Source of the DNA: an uncultured Bacilli bacterium
GTDB taxonomy: Bacteria; Bacillota_I; Bacilli_A; ML615J-28; CAG-313
Reading direction: 5' to 3'
DNA: 64,000 nucleotides
Assembly: GCA_949879765.1 (NCBI GenBank)
Contig: CATLBQ010000007.1
Span: forward strand, 1 to 64,000
In this document: positions 44,672-53,057 of the stretch, piece after piece
Position numbering within the stretch: position 1 is the first letter of the stretch
How the letters are laid out: each line of letters starts with the position of its first letter
Program-made: the position numbers and the translations under genes
Notes under the pieces: model-generated
Database searches by the model: none
The model's input: the letters and a program-made list of their open reading frames with translations, nothing else
Told to the model about the DNA's origin: nothing

Positions 44672-46399
44672 CTAAAAAACTGCATAAGCAAGTGCTAATA
44701 AATCGCCTTCTTCACTCACTCTATCAGAAAACATAGTTATTCGTATAACATATGTCGTAGTCTCTTCCACAAGATATGAAAATAATTCTACATTAGAATC
44801 AGAGCATTGTGAAGAAAGAATAATTTGACCATCAGGTAAAAATAACCTTAAGTCATAATCCCCCGTAACTGTTCCATTCTTTTTTCCATTCGCTTTTGCT
44901 AACCAAGCAAGTGACGCCCGAAGTGTTTGACCTTTTTCCAAATCAATACGATGTTCTATTACAAGTGCATCACCACTATTTACTGGATTTACCGTAGAGC
45001 ATGCCATATAAGCATTATACACATTTTTAATTGCATTCCCCAAATGCAATTTACCTGCCCCATAACCTGATGCTAGAGGCTGAAATGTTTGCGGTGCGCC
45101 AAAATTCCCCAATTGTTGCGCATTCGCACACAATATAGCAGTTACTAATTGAGGGTAACATTTCAAATATGGGCGTTTTTCCATAAGAAGCGCAATAGAA
45201 CCACTCGTAATCGCACAAGAAAAACTTGTACCATAATAGTTTTTATTAAAACCATCTACATAAACAGTTGTTCCTCTTGCTAGTAATGTTGGCTTCTCTG
45301 GTGCTCCATTTTTATATAAATAATTGGAAAAATAAGCATAATTTGTACCTTCTTCGTTGTGTGCACCAACACTAATTACATTGTATCCTAAAGCAAGTGT
45401 ATTGATATTGCCACCTTCATTTCCCGCCGCTACCACAATGGTAACTCGGTAGGTATATACAATATAATCTAAGTATGCCGATTTTGCATCATAATATCCA
45501 TCTGATACAGCATCGCCACAGGATAAATTAATGATATCTGCACCTTTACTTAGTAACCAGTCTATTTCATTACTAGGACTACCATATAAATATGAAGTTA
45601 AAATGGTAGCATTTGGTGCCATTCCTCCATGACCTGCTATAATAGCTGCCACTGCGGTCGTGTGTTCAACAACGGTATTCGCATGCAAAAATTGTTTGTG
45701 TGTAACAACATTGGTTCCTACTAAAGAAGCATGATCTTTATCCGCTATACCTAGTTCTAGTACCCCCACTTTTACACCATCACCAGTTAGCTCTCTACTT
45801 TCAAATAATTGCCCTGCCCCCATACCATAAAAAGCATTACACACTTTTTGCTCTATACTCATTTCATTAGTGCGTCTTACATATACGGTTTTAACAAAAG
45901 CTGTATTCGATAATTTAGATAATAGTTTTTGTTTGCATTGTTCAAATGTTTCTATCTCAAAGATATATTCAATATACGGCATATAATGCGATATATATTT
46001 ATCCATATATCCTTCTATTTCTAACAATTCATCTAATACCTTATTTTCTTCTAAATGGTATTGTCTAATAGCTTCTCTTGCATATCCACGAATCTCATTG
46101 ACCTCTCTATTCGTCATATCTTCTGTGACTTCAATGGGATTGATGGATGCCTCAATATTTTGCAATACGTTTTTGTTATGTTGGTTGTAATCTAATTCAA
46201 TTTCTAAAATGATGGCATCATTTGTGGATTCTTCTTCAGTAGTGTTATTATCACTAGTTAAACTTTCTGATGTTTTTGCTTCTGTTTTATACTTTAGGTC
46301 ATCTCGATATATAATCTTTTGATTATCTATACCATAAGTAATTAAAAAAGATCCCAAAATAATGACAATAGCTACCCCCATTACTGCTATTTTTTTCAT
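44672..46399 (-). CDS. Membrane-anchored subtilisin-like (S8) serine protease with Glu at the catalytic Asp position
   Basis: The 575-residue protein starts with one membrane helix (about 4-23) and should face outside. An N-terminal pro-region (about 60-205) precedes the S8 core. Catalytic His is H246 (EHTTAVAAIIAG) and Ser is S392 (YYGTSFSCAITSG); the oxyanion Asn is N327 (VVAAGNEGG). At the place of the usual Asp the sequence is KVGVLELGIADKDH, giving E215 rather than Asp. A C-terminal beta-domain (about 460-575) follows. The anti-sigma and ECF sigma genes lie just upstream on the same strand, separated by 168 bases and a terminator-like hairpin. The long gap from AGGGAGG to the ATG (15 bases) suggests weak translation. 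Either a variant protease or an impaired one; target unknown. Confidence 0.85.
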   Translation of the reverse strand: MKKIAVMGVAIVIILGSFLITYGIDNQKIIYRDDLKYKTEAKTSESLTSDNNTTEEESTNDAIILEIELDYNQHNKNVLQNIEASINPIEVTEDMTNREVNEIRGYAREAIRQYHLEENKVLDELLEIEGYMDKYISHYMPYIEYIFEIETFEQCKQKLLSKLSNTAFVKTVYVRRTNEMSIEQKVCNAFYGMGAGQLFESRELTGDGVKVGVLELGIADKDHASLVGTNVVTHKQFLHANTVVEHTTAVAAIIAGHGGMAPNATILTSYLYGSPSNEIDWLLSKGADIINLSCGDAVSDGYYDAKSAYLDYIVYTYRVTIVVAAGNEGGNINTLALGYNVISVGAHNEEGTNYAYFSNYLYKNGAPEKPTLLARGTTVYVDGFNKNYYGTSFSCAITSGSIALLMEKRPYLKCYPQLVTAILCANAQQLGNFGAPQTFQPLASGYGAGKLHLGNAIKNVYNAYMACSTVNPVNSGDALVIEHRIDLEKGQTLRASLAWLAKANGKKNGTVTGDYDLRLFLPDGQIILSSQCSDSNVELFSYLVEETTTYVIRITMFSDRVSEEGDLLALAYAVF

Positions 46400-46545
46400 T
46401 TTATTGCTGCTTTTCCTCCCTTATTATTACCCTTGTGTTTGATATTTTCGCAAACACCATCTATATATACTACAAACTAGTCAAAATCGCCCCAAATTCT
46501 TTATAATTTGTCAAACTTTTTTTCTTATTTCCAAATTGCAACAAA

Positions 46546-46569
46546 AAAAGGGATACAATTATCCCTTTT
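46546..46569 (-). terminator. Intrinsic terminator at the end of the anti-sigma gene
   Basis: AAAAGGGATA / TATCCCTTTT, perfect 10-bp stem with CAAT loop, T-run on the minus strand. It overlaps the last bases of the stop codon, so readthrough would be needed to reach the protease gene. Confidence 0.7.
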
Positions 46570-47158
46570 AATCCATTATAGTATATTCTTTAGATAGTCC
46601 GTCTACATTAATTATAAACTGCAATGCTTCTCCTTTTTCTATAGATACTCTTGACAAGTGGCCACAAGATGTCTCGGATATACTGACTGCTTGAGCATTT
46701 ATTAAAATGGTAATAGGCTCATTTCTTGTATGTTCAAAATGAACAATATAAAAATAATCAGAAATTTGCTCTTTTACATCTACACCTTTATATATATACA
46801 TTGATACATTATCATTGATACGTATGTTACATTGGTACTGTCTATTTACATTTTGATTGATAGAAATCATATAATCATAATATTCATCTGTTAAATATAT
46901 ATCACCCATTTCTTTATTTGTGAGATGTAACTGCCTATATACTAAACCAATTACACCAAATAAAAGAACGATAGACATAATCGCTGATAATCTAAAAGAC
47001 AATTTATATTGTTTTAGTGCTTTGTTATTTTTTGCACATTGCTCTTTCAAGTCTATATTGAAATACTCTGTTTTCTCCATTACATCAGAAGCCTTTAACT
47101 TAGGCTGGTATGTTTTTTCAAAATCTTCTTTAAGCATCATTTTAATTGTTTTTTTCAT
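46568..47158 (-). CDS. Probable membrane anti-sigma factor
   Basis: The protein has 196 residues: a basic N-terminal cytoplasmic part (1-54), a single membrane helix at about 55-74 (LSAIMSIVLLFGVIGLVY), and a 120-residue beta-rich outer domain (YLTDEYYDYMISINQN; NDNVSMYIYKGVDVK; PITILINAQAVSISE). No zinc-binding HxxxCxxC motif is visible, so it is not a classical ZAS-type anti-sigma. The assignment rests on position: its ATG overlaps the TGA of the ECF sigma gene (ATGA, 47155-47158), and single-span genes in that position are almost always anti-sigma factors. It would hold the sigma factor at the membrane until an outside signal, possibly the subtilase, releases it (inference). Confidence 0.65.
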   Translation of the reverse strand: MKKTIKMMLKEDFEKTYQPKLKASDVMEKTEYFNIDLKEQCAKNNKALKQYKLSFRLSAIMSIVLLFGVIGLVYRQLHLTNKEMGDIYLTDEYYDYMISINQNVNRQYQCNIRINDNVSMYIYKGVDVKEQISDYFYIVHFEHTRNEPITILINAQAVSISETSCGHLSRVSIEKGEALQFIINVDGLSKEYTIMD

Positions 47159-47685
47159 TTCTCTGTTCCCCCCTTAATGAATCTTTTTACTTTTCCATGA
47201 GAATTATAGTAAATGTGTTTTACTTTACTAATTGTCATATTGCTTTCTTCCGCAATATCTGAAAATTTCATTCTTAACCCATCTTTCATATATAAAATAC
47301 GATATGCTTCTTCCCCAATATATCGTTCTACCTCTGATAACATAATGAGATTATCTTGATTAGTTATGCAATGTGCACTTTCTACATGTTGATTATTTAT
47401 AGATAGAACATGACTTCTTGATTCTTTTACCTTTATTATGTCTTTTAAATGGTTATTAGCAATGGTAAACATCCAGGTTTCAAAACTTGCCTTTTTTTCA
47501 TCATATGTATGAATGTGATCTAATACTTTAATAAATATTTCTTGCACAGCGTCTTCTGCATCTTCTACGTTGTGTGTATATTTTAAAGCATAGTAGAATA
47601 ATATTTTGTTATACTTTTCAAATAATTGTTCAAAAGCAACTTCATCTTTTTCAATGATTCCTTTTATAATTTTTTTATCCATCAT
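47155..47685 (-). CDS. ECF-type RNA polymerase sigma factor
   Basis: The 176-residue chain has the two expected regions. Sigma region 2 is at about 15-85: FEQLFEKYNKILFYYALKYT, EDAEDAVQEIFIKVLDHI, and ASFETWMFTIANNHLKD. Sigma region 4 with a helix-turn-helix is at about 115-170 (EVERYIGEEAYRILYMKDG, FSDIAEESNMTISKVKHIYY). The promoter it reads cannot be told from sequence. It is coupled by ATGA to the putative anti-sigma gene, and the subtilase follows. There is no conserved autoregulatory ECF promoter that I can recognise in 47686-47790. This is probably a small envelope-sensing circuit. Confidence 0.88.
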   Translation of the reverse strand: MMDKKIIKGIIEKDEVAFEQLFEKYNKILFYYALKYTHNVEDAEDAVQEIFIKVLDHIHTYDEKKASFETWMFTIANNHLKDIIKVKESRSHVLSINNQHVESAHCITNQDNLIMLSEVERYIGEEAYRILYMKDGLRMKFSDIAEESNMTISKVKHIYYNSHGKVKRFIKGGTEK

Positions 47686-47789
47686 ACCTATTACATTTCC
47701 CTGCCCTATCCTATAGCCAATATTTTCTCCATTTTTCCATAATTTTAATTGATTATATATTTTTGATGCGTAACTTTAGATGTAAAAAC

Positions 47790-47811
47790 ATGCCCGGAAT
47801 GAACCAGGCAT
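47790..47811 (-). terminator. Intrinsic terminator after tRNA-Gly
   Basis: On the minus strand ATGCCTGG pairs with CCGGGCAT (one G-T pair) around TTCATT and is followed by GTTTTTAC (actual stem at 47790-47811). Confidence 0.75.
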
Positions 47812-47822
47812 AATATCTCTTT

Positions 47823-47897
47823 TGGAGCAGGTAACCGGAATCGAACCGGCATCTTCGCCATGGCAAGGCGGTATAATAGCCGTTATACTATACCTGC
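47823..47897 (-). tRNA. tRNA-Gly (anticodon GCC)
   Basis: The acceptor arm GCAGGTA / TACCTGC, the D-arm with AACGGC, the anticodon loop TTGCCAT (GCC at 34-36), and the T-arm GGTTCGATTCC form a complete cloverleaf. The gene-encoded CCA is at 47823-47825. The anticodon stem has one C-A mismatch at its outer end. Anticodon GCC reads GGC and GGU glycine codons. Its own promoter is at 47914-47942 and its terminator at 47790-47811. Confidence 0.95.
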
Positions 47898-47913
47898 AAT
47901 TAATTGCACTAAT

Positions 47914-47942
47914 ATTATAGCAAAACTTGCCTATTAATGCAA
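47914..47942 (-). promoter_or_regulatory. Promoter of tRNA-Gly
   Basis: TTGCAT, 17 bases, TATAAT on the minus strand, 16 bases upstream of the mature 5' end. Confidence 0.85.
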
Positions 47943-47954
47943 CTCATTTGATTA

Positions 47955-48704
47955 TTATTCTTCGTCTGATTCAACTAGATCTAAACCAACAACATTGTGA
48001 TATACATCTTGAACATCATCATCTTCTTCAAGTAAATCAAGAAGACGTTGTAATTGTTCTTTTTCCTTATCTGTTGCAAGTTCTACTGGATTAAGTGGAA
48101 GCCAAGCGACAGTATCTTCTAAAAATTCTTTTCCTTCTGGAAGTACTTCTCTTAAAGCTTCTCTAATTTTACCATATTCTGTACTAGGTGCAGTAATTGT
48201 GACTACATCTTCGTCAGAAGAAATATCTTCTACATCACAATCTGCTAAAAGTAATGTTTCAAGTACTTCTTCTTCACCCATAAAATCAATGGAGAAAATG
48301 GCTGTATTTTTAAACATATGTGTTACACTACCACTTCCCGCAATCTTACCACCACAACGTTGCAATGCCACTTTTACTGCTGTTTGGGTACGATTGTGAT
48401 TATCTGTTAAACATTCAATGACAAACATTGAATTTCCAGGTCCAAAGCCTTCTAATGTCATTGGATCATAAGATTCTTGATTGGCTCCTTTGGCCTTATC
48501 AATTGCTCTTTTGATAACATCCGCAGTGACTTGTTCTCTTTTTGCTTTTTCGATTTCCTTCTTTAAGTTTTGGTTTAAATCTGGATCAGGCACACCGGAT
48601 TTCGCAGCCATATATATGATACGGCTCCATTTGTTATTTAATTTTGATTTTGCTGCGGCCGTTTTAGCCATTGATGCAGCACGAACTTCATGTGCTCTAC
48701 CCAT
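47955..48704 (-). CDS. yebC: YebC/TACO1-family protein
   Basis: The 249-residue protein begins MGRAHEVRAASMAKTAAAKS, the form seen in the YeeN/YebC2 branch (other branch: MAGHSKW...). Further landmarks are PDPDLNQNLKKEIEKAKREQ, TLEGFGPGNSMFVIECLTDN, VTHMFKNTAIFSI, and an acidic C-terminus. Family members were long called transcriptional regulators (PmpR); mitochondrial TACO1 and some bacterial homologues act on translation. It is a single gene with a promoter (48736-48764) and an AAGGAG ribosome site. The tRNA-Gly promoter overlaps its 3' flank. Confidence 0.93.
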   Translation of the reverse strand: MGRAHEVRAASMAKTAAAKSKLNNKWSRIIYMAAKSGVPDPDLNQNLKKEIEKAKREQVTADVIKRAIDKAKGANQESYDPMTLEGFGPGNSMFVIECLTDNHNRTQTAVKVALQRCGGKIAGSGSVTHMFKNTAIFSIDFMGEEEVLETLLLADCDVEDISSDEDVVTITAPSTEYGKIREALREVLPEGKEFLEDTVAWLPLNPVELATDKEKEQLQRLLDLLEEDDDVQDVYHNVVGLDLVESDEE

Positions 48705-48735
48705 AAATAATCTCCTTTACTGATTGATTCGACTT

Positions 48736-48764
48736 ATTATACCACTATTGGTAAAAATTTGAAA
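48736..48764 (-). promoter_or_regulatory. Promoter of yebC with extended -10
   Basis: TTTCAA, 17 bases, TATAAT preceded by TGG (extended -10) on the minus strand. Confidence 0.75.
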
Positions 48765-48815
48765 GTAATTTGAAAATTTTTATATCCTATGGTATCACCT
48801 AGATCAATAGATTTC

Positions 48816-49997
48816 TTATTGAAAGGTGACCACAAGTCCATTATTTTCAATATACGTTTCTATGGTTTTGATGCGTGATCGATTTTCTTCTGATAGCTCA
48901 GTTAATTTTAAAATATTGTGTTTGGAACAACGCACCTCAATATTTTTTCGGTTCAATTGATGATCTACAATGGCACGAAGTCCTTTATAAAGCGCCTTAT
49001 ACATAGCAGTCAATAACTCCTGTGGTGTATTGGCATAAGAACCGCCACTATTACTATAATCACTATTCTCAATACTATATTTCCATGCAAAAGTATCACT
49101 ATCTTTGATGGCTATAGGTTGAATGGATAATACGACTGTTGCATTTGTTCCCATAGAAAGATCTACTTTTGTATCTACTAGTTTCGATAACACCCGTTTT
49201 AACTTACGATATTCACCAATAGATATCTCATTGACATATTCAACTAAATTGTTATTGGGATTGGCTACATCTAATACCATGTAGTTTTTCTTCACTTGAT
49301 TATTAGGATCAACACCTAGTTTTTGATAAATATCTTTTGATACTTCTATTTTTTTGCCTTTCATCAATTCATCTAAAGCCTTGATAAAAGCATGAAGATA
49401 GTCTTCATAACGATTGTCTTTAAAGTAGGTATTGAGTGCATAATACAAAATAATTTCTATGATATATCCTGAAATATGAATATGTTGCTCTTCCTTATAA
49501 TACTGAATGATTTTTACAGCATTTCTAAAATAAGTATAGTCTCGATTGGCTAATTCTGTAAATTGAATTTGTAGTTCGTCTGTCGTTGCAAGATAAGCTT
49601 CTTGCGTATAACGAATCAAAAGGTGAATGATATAATTTCTCCATCGAATGGTGATACTATTTCTAGAAACATTTCTTGTAATATCACTTAATTTTTGCAC
49701 TTCCTTTGCGTAAATAAAGGCATTGACAATTTCATTGCATATGGCTTCATTTTCTAATGCAAATGGAGTCTCACCGGTTGGTTTTACAATTACCATGATG
49801 TCTAATTCCTCAGCATCATTAAGTAAGGTTCCTTTCGCCCATGATCCTGCTTTTTTAATCTCTTGAATATGGGTATGTGTTGTCACATTTTTTTCAATGA
49901 TTGTACGAATTTGTAATAATTTTTCATTGAGAGCATCTCTTTCATCTGCTAAGATTTCTACATCGGTGACTAATCTTCTAAATTCTTTTTCGGTCAT
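48816..49997 (-). CDS. OAS/CD-NTase-like nucleotidyltransferase with altered active site
   Basis: The 393-residue soluble protein has a pol-beta nucleotidyltransferase core with the OAS-type signature KKAGSWAKGTLLN (G51-S52), then EELDIMVIVKP. The expected Asp-x-Asp is E64 and D66. The third acidic position, usually on the strand about 60 residues later, appears replaced (NYIIHLLIRY, H125). VLDVANPNNNLVEYVN at 241-256 matches the D-x-x-NP-x-NN element shared by oligoadenylate synthases and CD-NTases. A helical C-terminal domain follows. Its ATG overlaps the TGA of the PHP gene (ATGA), so both are made together. No CBASS effector or Cap2/Cap3 gene lies beside it. It could be an orphan nucleotide-signal synthase or a catalytically dead relative. 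Confidence 0.65.
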   Translation of the reverse strand: MTEKEFRRLVTDVEILADERDALNEKLLQIRTIIEKNVTTHTHIQEIKKAGSWAKGTLLNDAEELDIMVIVKPTGETPFALENEAICNEIVNAFIYAKEVQKLSDITRNVSRNSITIRWRNYIIHLLIRYTQEAYLATTDELQIQFTELANRDYTYFRNAVKIIQYYKEEQHIHISGYIIEIILYYALNTYFKDNRYEDYLHAFIKALDELMKGKKIEVSKDIYQKLGVDPNNQVKKNYMVLDVANPNNNLVEYVNEISIGEYRKLKRVLSKLVDTKVDLSMGTNATVVLSIQPIAIKDSDTFAWKYSIENSDYSNSGGSYANTPQELLTAMYKALYKGLRAIVDHQLNRKNIEVRCSKHNILKLTELSEENRSRIKTIETYIENNGLVVTFQ

Positions 49998-50806
49998 AAA
50001 TCCTCCTGATTGATGGGATATTGATATTCTTTGCGCTCTATATAATAAACTAGATGATCAAAACCACAAGATTGAATCAAACGCATATAATGGGGAAATG
50101 AAGATTCATATCGCTCTACGCTATGCGCATCACTCGATAAAGTCAAACGCTTTCCACCTACTTGTTGATAGAGGCGTAATAAGTAAAGCGTATGTTGATC
50201 ATCATCAATGGCTTCTTGAACCTTTGTATTGATTTCTAGTGCTTTACCATAGGCAATCAAGTTTTGATACACTTGTTTGATTTGGTCTTCATAGGTAGAT
50301 ATGTTTAATGTTTTATCCATCAAGTACGCTGTTTTAAAAGCATAATCAATATGTGATAATACATTATAATTGGTGAAATGAGAAGTTGCCTCAATCATTT
50401 CATCAAAATAAGCCGTTAACAAGGTATGAATACCATATTGTTTGAAATACTTTGGCCAGTAAAAGTCAGCATCATCATTTTCATGGATGCTTAGATTGAC
50501 TACATCATACGATTCACTATTGATTTGGGCATGGATTTGATCTATATGACCTTTTCGATACCCTACTTCAATACCCAATAAAAAAGAAATCTGGGGATAT
50601 TGCAATCGCAATTGTTGTTGTTCTTGTTTTAAACGAGCAAAATCTACGGTCCAGTCCACTTGTCCTTCCACCATATCTAAATCGAAATGTTCTGTTGTTA
50701 CCACATAGGAACACCCTAGTTCAATGGCTTTTTGAACATAGGATTCTAACTGTTCAGTTGAATCCACCGAGTACATTGAATGAACGTGTTGATCATGTAA
50801 TTTCAT
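49994..50806 (-). CDS. PHP-domain phosphoesterase, histidinol-phosphatase (HisK)-like
   Basis: The 270 residues carry the PHP metal motifs: DQHVHSMYSVDS (motif 1, HxH), TTEHFDLD (motif 2), GIEVGYRKGH (motif 3), SIHEND, and near the end TLSSDAHSVERY (motif 4, DxH). This set fits HisK-type histidinol phosphatases. The reaction in histidine synthesis would be histidinol phosphate to histidinol, but no other his gene is nearby, so another phosphate ester is equally likely. It has its own promoter (50829-50857) and is coupled by ATGA to the OAS-like gene, suggesting the pair acts on related substrates. Confidence 0.82.
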   Translation of the reverse strand: MKLHDQHVHSMYSVDSTEQLESYVQKAIELGCSYVVTTEHFDLDMVEGQVDWTVDFARLKQEQQQLRLQYPQISFLLGIEVGYRKGHIDQIHAQINSESYDVVNLSIHENDDADFYWPKYFKQYGIHTLLTAYFDEMIEATSHFTNYNVLSHIDYAFKTAYLMDKTLNISTYEDQIKQVYQNLIAYGKALEINTKVQEAIDDDQHTLYLLRLYQQVGGKRLTLSSDAHSVERYESSFPHYMRLIQSCGFDHLVYYIERKEYQYPINQEDL

Positions 50807-50828
50807 ATCTATCGCCTCGAATCAGTTC

Positions 50829-50857
50829 ATTATACCATATTTTGTAAATAAAGTAAA
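50829..50857 (-). promoter_or_regulatory. Promoter of the PHP/NTase operon with extended -10
   Basis: TTTACT, 17 bases, TATAAT preceded by TGG on the minus strand, 22 bases before the start codon. Confidence 0.75.
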
Positions 50858-50927
50858 GTTACAAGTGATGAAGCATTTTATCAATTTTTCTGATTTTGAT
50901 TTATTTAACCGAAATAATCTTGATTTA

Positions 50928-51371
50928 CTAGATACACTCTTCTAAAATAAATCCTTTTACCTTATGAATAATGACACCATAATCATCGATGACTTCAATA
51001 ATTTTGTCTTTCAATCCTGTGGCAAGTTCCTTATTTTCTTCTAAGAATTTCAGTGCACTTATAAGACCCATATTTGTCGATTTGATAGCATTGATACAAA
51101 TCGTAAATGCATCATGAAACACCTTCATCTTTTCTTTATAAACCCCCATAATCCCTGCTGCGGTGAGGCTACTTGTTGGCTCTTCATTGAATTCTTGAAT
51201 CAATGAACGAATCCCCTCTTCATGTTTTTTAAACATTTCCATAATTTCAACAATTAAATGACTCAGTTTTTCTTCTTTTAATCTTTGGGCTTCATCATAA
51301 TAAATACGATAAATGCTATTGCCCATATGTACATAAGATAAAAATTTATTTAATTCATTTGTTTTTTCCAT
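50928..51371 (-). CDS. DUF2383-like ferritin-fold (four-helix) protein
   Basis: The 147 residues form four long amphipathic helices with no membrane segment: about 5-33 (LNKFLSYVHMGNSIYRIYYD), 36-62, 72-112 and 118-145. Pattern and length resemble the PA2169/DUF2383 family of ferritin-like proteins. The usual diiron Glu/His ligands (ExxH) are not clearly present. A good AAAGGAGGA ribosome site precedes ATG at 51371. It is monocistronic. The function of the family is unknown; stress roles have been proposed for relatives. My family match is tentative. Confidence 0.5.
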   Translation of the reverse strand: MEKTNELNKFLSYVHMGNSIYRIYYDEAQRLKEEKLSHLIVEIMEMFKKHEEGIRSLIQEFNEEPTSSLTAAGIMGVYKEKMKVFHDAFTICINAIKSTNMGLISALKFLEENKELATGLKDKIIEVIDDYGVIIHKVKGFILEECI

Positions 51372-51617
51372 AAAACAATCCTCCTTTTTCTATAGTATTT
51401 ACTATAAATGAAAAGATTATGATTTTATTTTTCATTATAGCCTAGGAAATAATCAATTGAATTAAATGTTTTTTGAATGTGAAAAAAAACTCCCCTTTTC
51501 ATAGAGGGTATTTTTTTTATTGATATTTTGTTGAATAGATAATGCCATACAAACAAAACTGACTTGAAGCAAAATTATAGTTTCATGAGTTGCACTGATT
51601 TGTCTTGACAAGTAAAA

Positions 51618-51642
51618 AAGAATATATTTTATGTATATTCTT
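51618..51642 (-). terminator. Intrinsic terminator after the lipoprotein gene
   Basis: AAGAATATA / TATATTCTT, 9-bp AT-rich stem with a seven-base loop, TTTTTT on the minus strand. Confidence 0.65.
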
Positions 51643-51660
51643 CCTTTTGATTTGATTCAA

Positions 51661-52722
51661 TTATATATTGGCAGTTGATGTAAGAAAATCAATATATGCA
51701 ACGATATCAATCACTGCTTGGTGGTATATACCCTGATTTTTTTGTAGATTCACATTGAAATGAACTTCTACTCCCTCTTCTGTGAAGTGATATTGTCTAG
51801 TACATAAAACATCTTGATAATCGTATATTGGTACTTCTAAACATCTACATAGATAATTCCACTGTTTGAATGCTTTTAACTCTTGATCATTTAAAATAGT
51901 GGTACTAATATAACAATTGTCTTGATAAATCACATGGCCCAATGACTGTGTACTAAAATATAAATCTAGCCAATCATAAATATAATTTTGATAGGACTCA
52001 AATACAAACGCTGAAGTTGGATGTACTTCATGATTGATATCTATGACGTAACGCCCCTCTAATGGATATAGTGCTTCATTATCAATTCTTACATATTTTT
52101 TATGGTCATCGATAATATAATGATTTTTATCCTTTTGCACATCCATTGCATTATCCCGATCCCTTTTATAGATATCTACATTAGATTCAATATGTACCCT
52201 TTGATTTAACCCGTTCTTTTGTAACCACTCTAGTTTTTGAGATAATGCCTGCTTATCATGCTCACTATGCGCACCAATCAATTGACTTGGATAGCGCCCC
52301 AATATCAATTCACCAGATACTGCTAATATTTTCATCGTTGGTTCACTAATCCATGGAAGAGCTTCTTCTGTCCACATTTTACTATAAGTTTGTATCGTAC
52401 TTTCATTCTTACGCAAAAATAACGCTTCTTCTAAATAACATATTCCCTCTTTATCTTCTGCTGTAGGGATATTGATTTGATAAACTACCTTTACAGAACT
52501 AAATGCATATATCGCTTTAGGCCAAAAAATAGTTGTGAAATCCAACCCTACTCCTACTGGTTGTTCTGTATCATTTATTTTTTGAATTTGACAAGAAACA
52601 TTCCAGTCAAAATATTGTGAAAAATTATCTGAAGTAATGGTCTTCCTTTCTGCATCTTGTTGAGGAATGCACCCCACTAACATCATCAGTATAATAAAAC
52701 TGATGACAATTCTCCTTTTCAT
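51661..52722 (-). CDS. Hypothetical lipoprotein
   Basis: The signal peptide MKRRIVISFIILMMLVGC ends in a lipobox (LVGC), giving a lipid-anchored protein of 353 residues. The start is ATG at 52722 with AAAGGGGGGA upstream; the open frame from 52806 adds a non-signal N-terminus and is rejected. The mature part is mixed alpha/beta with several Trp and Tyr (FDWNVSCQIQKIND; YDWLDLYFSTQSLGHVIYQD). No motif is recognised. A long leader (52723-52855) precedes it, with a TATAAT near 52867-52872 on the minus strand but a weak -35. Function unknown. Confidence 0.65.
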   Translation of the reverse strand: MKRRIVISFIILMMLVGCIPQQDAERKTITSDNFSQYFDWNVSCQIQKINDTEQPVGVGLDFTTIFWPKAIYAFSSVKVVYQINIPTAEDKEGICYLEEALFLRKNESTIQTYSKMWTEEALPWISEPTMKILAVSGELILGRYPSQLIGAHSEHDKQALSQKLEWLQKNGLNQRVHIESNVDIYKRDRDNAMDVQKDKNHYIIDDHKKYVRIDNEALYPLEGRYVIDINHEVHPTSAFVFESYQNYIYDWLDLYFSTQSLGHVIYQDNCYISTTILNDQELKAFKQWNYLCRCLEVPIYDYQDVLCTRQYHFTEEGVEVHFNVNLQKNQGIYHQAVIDIVAYIDFLTSTANI

Positions 52723-53057
52723 ATATATATTCCCCCCTTTATTTGAATATTGCAATTGTAATTTGTTTTCCTGTGGTATCTTGTTTTTTTGTTTGGCTAT
52801 GTTCACCTTCTTGTATTGATATTTTGAAAAATGATGATGCTACTCATCTTTTTTTCATTTTGTTATTATACTCCAAAAAAAAGTCGAAATATGAAAAAAT
52901 ATGACGATATCCATCAAATAAAAAAGGTTTTTAAAAAACATACACACATCCTGCAAAGTGATAAAAACTGTCACCAAACAAAAATAAAACAAAATAGGAT
53001 GTGAAATCCCTTCACATCCTATTCTATCTTGTTTTAAAAATAATATCCATTTTCTCT
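52723..53057. other. 335-base intergenic region
   Basis: It contains the leader of the lipoprotein gene, a TATAAT on the minus strand (about 52867), and the terminator at 52993-53023. The stretch 52890-52990 is AT-rich with nothing recognised. Confidence 0.6.
52993..53023 (-). terminator. Intrinsic terminator after the GyrI-like gene
   Basis: AATAGGATGTGAA / TTCACATCCTATT, perfect 13-bp stem with ATCCC loop. The minus strand continues TTGTTTTATTTTTG. Confidence 0.85.

Noticed and set aside
48816-50806. Complete CBASS defence operon
   Set aside because: No effector (phospholipase, TM, nuclease) or Cap2/Cap3 gene adjoins, and the NTase active site is altered; it is reported only as a CD-NTase-like pair.
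51485-51522. Second terminator hairpin after the lipoprotein gene
   Set aside because: CCCT/AGGG gives only a four-pair stem before the T-run; a better hairpin already exists at 51618-51642.
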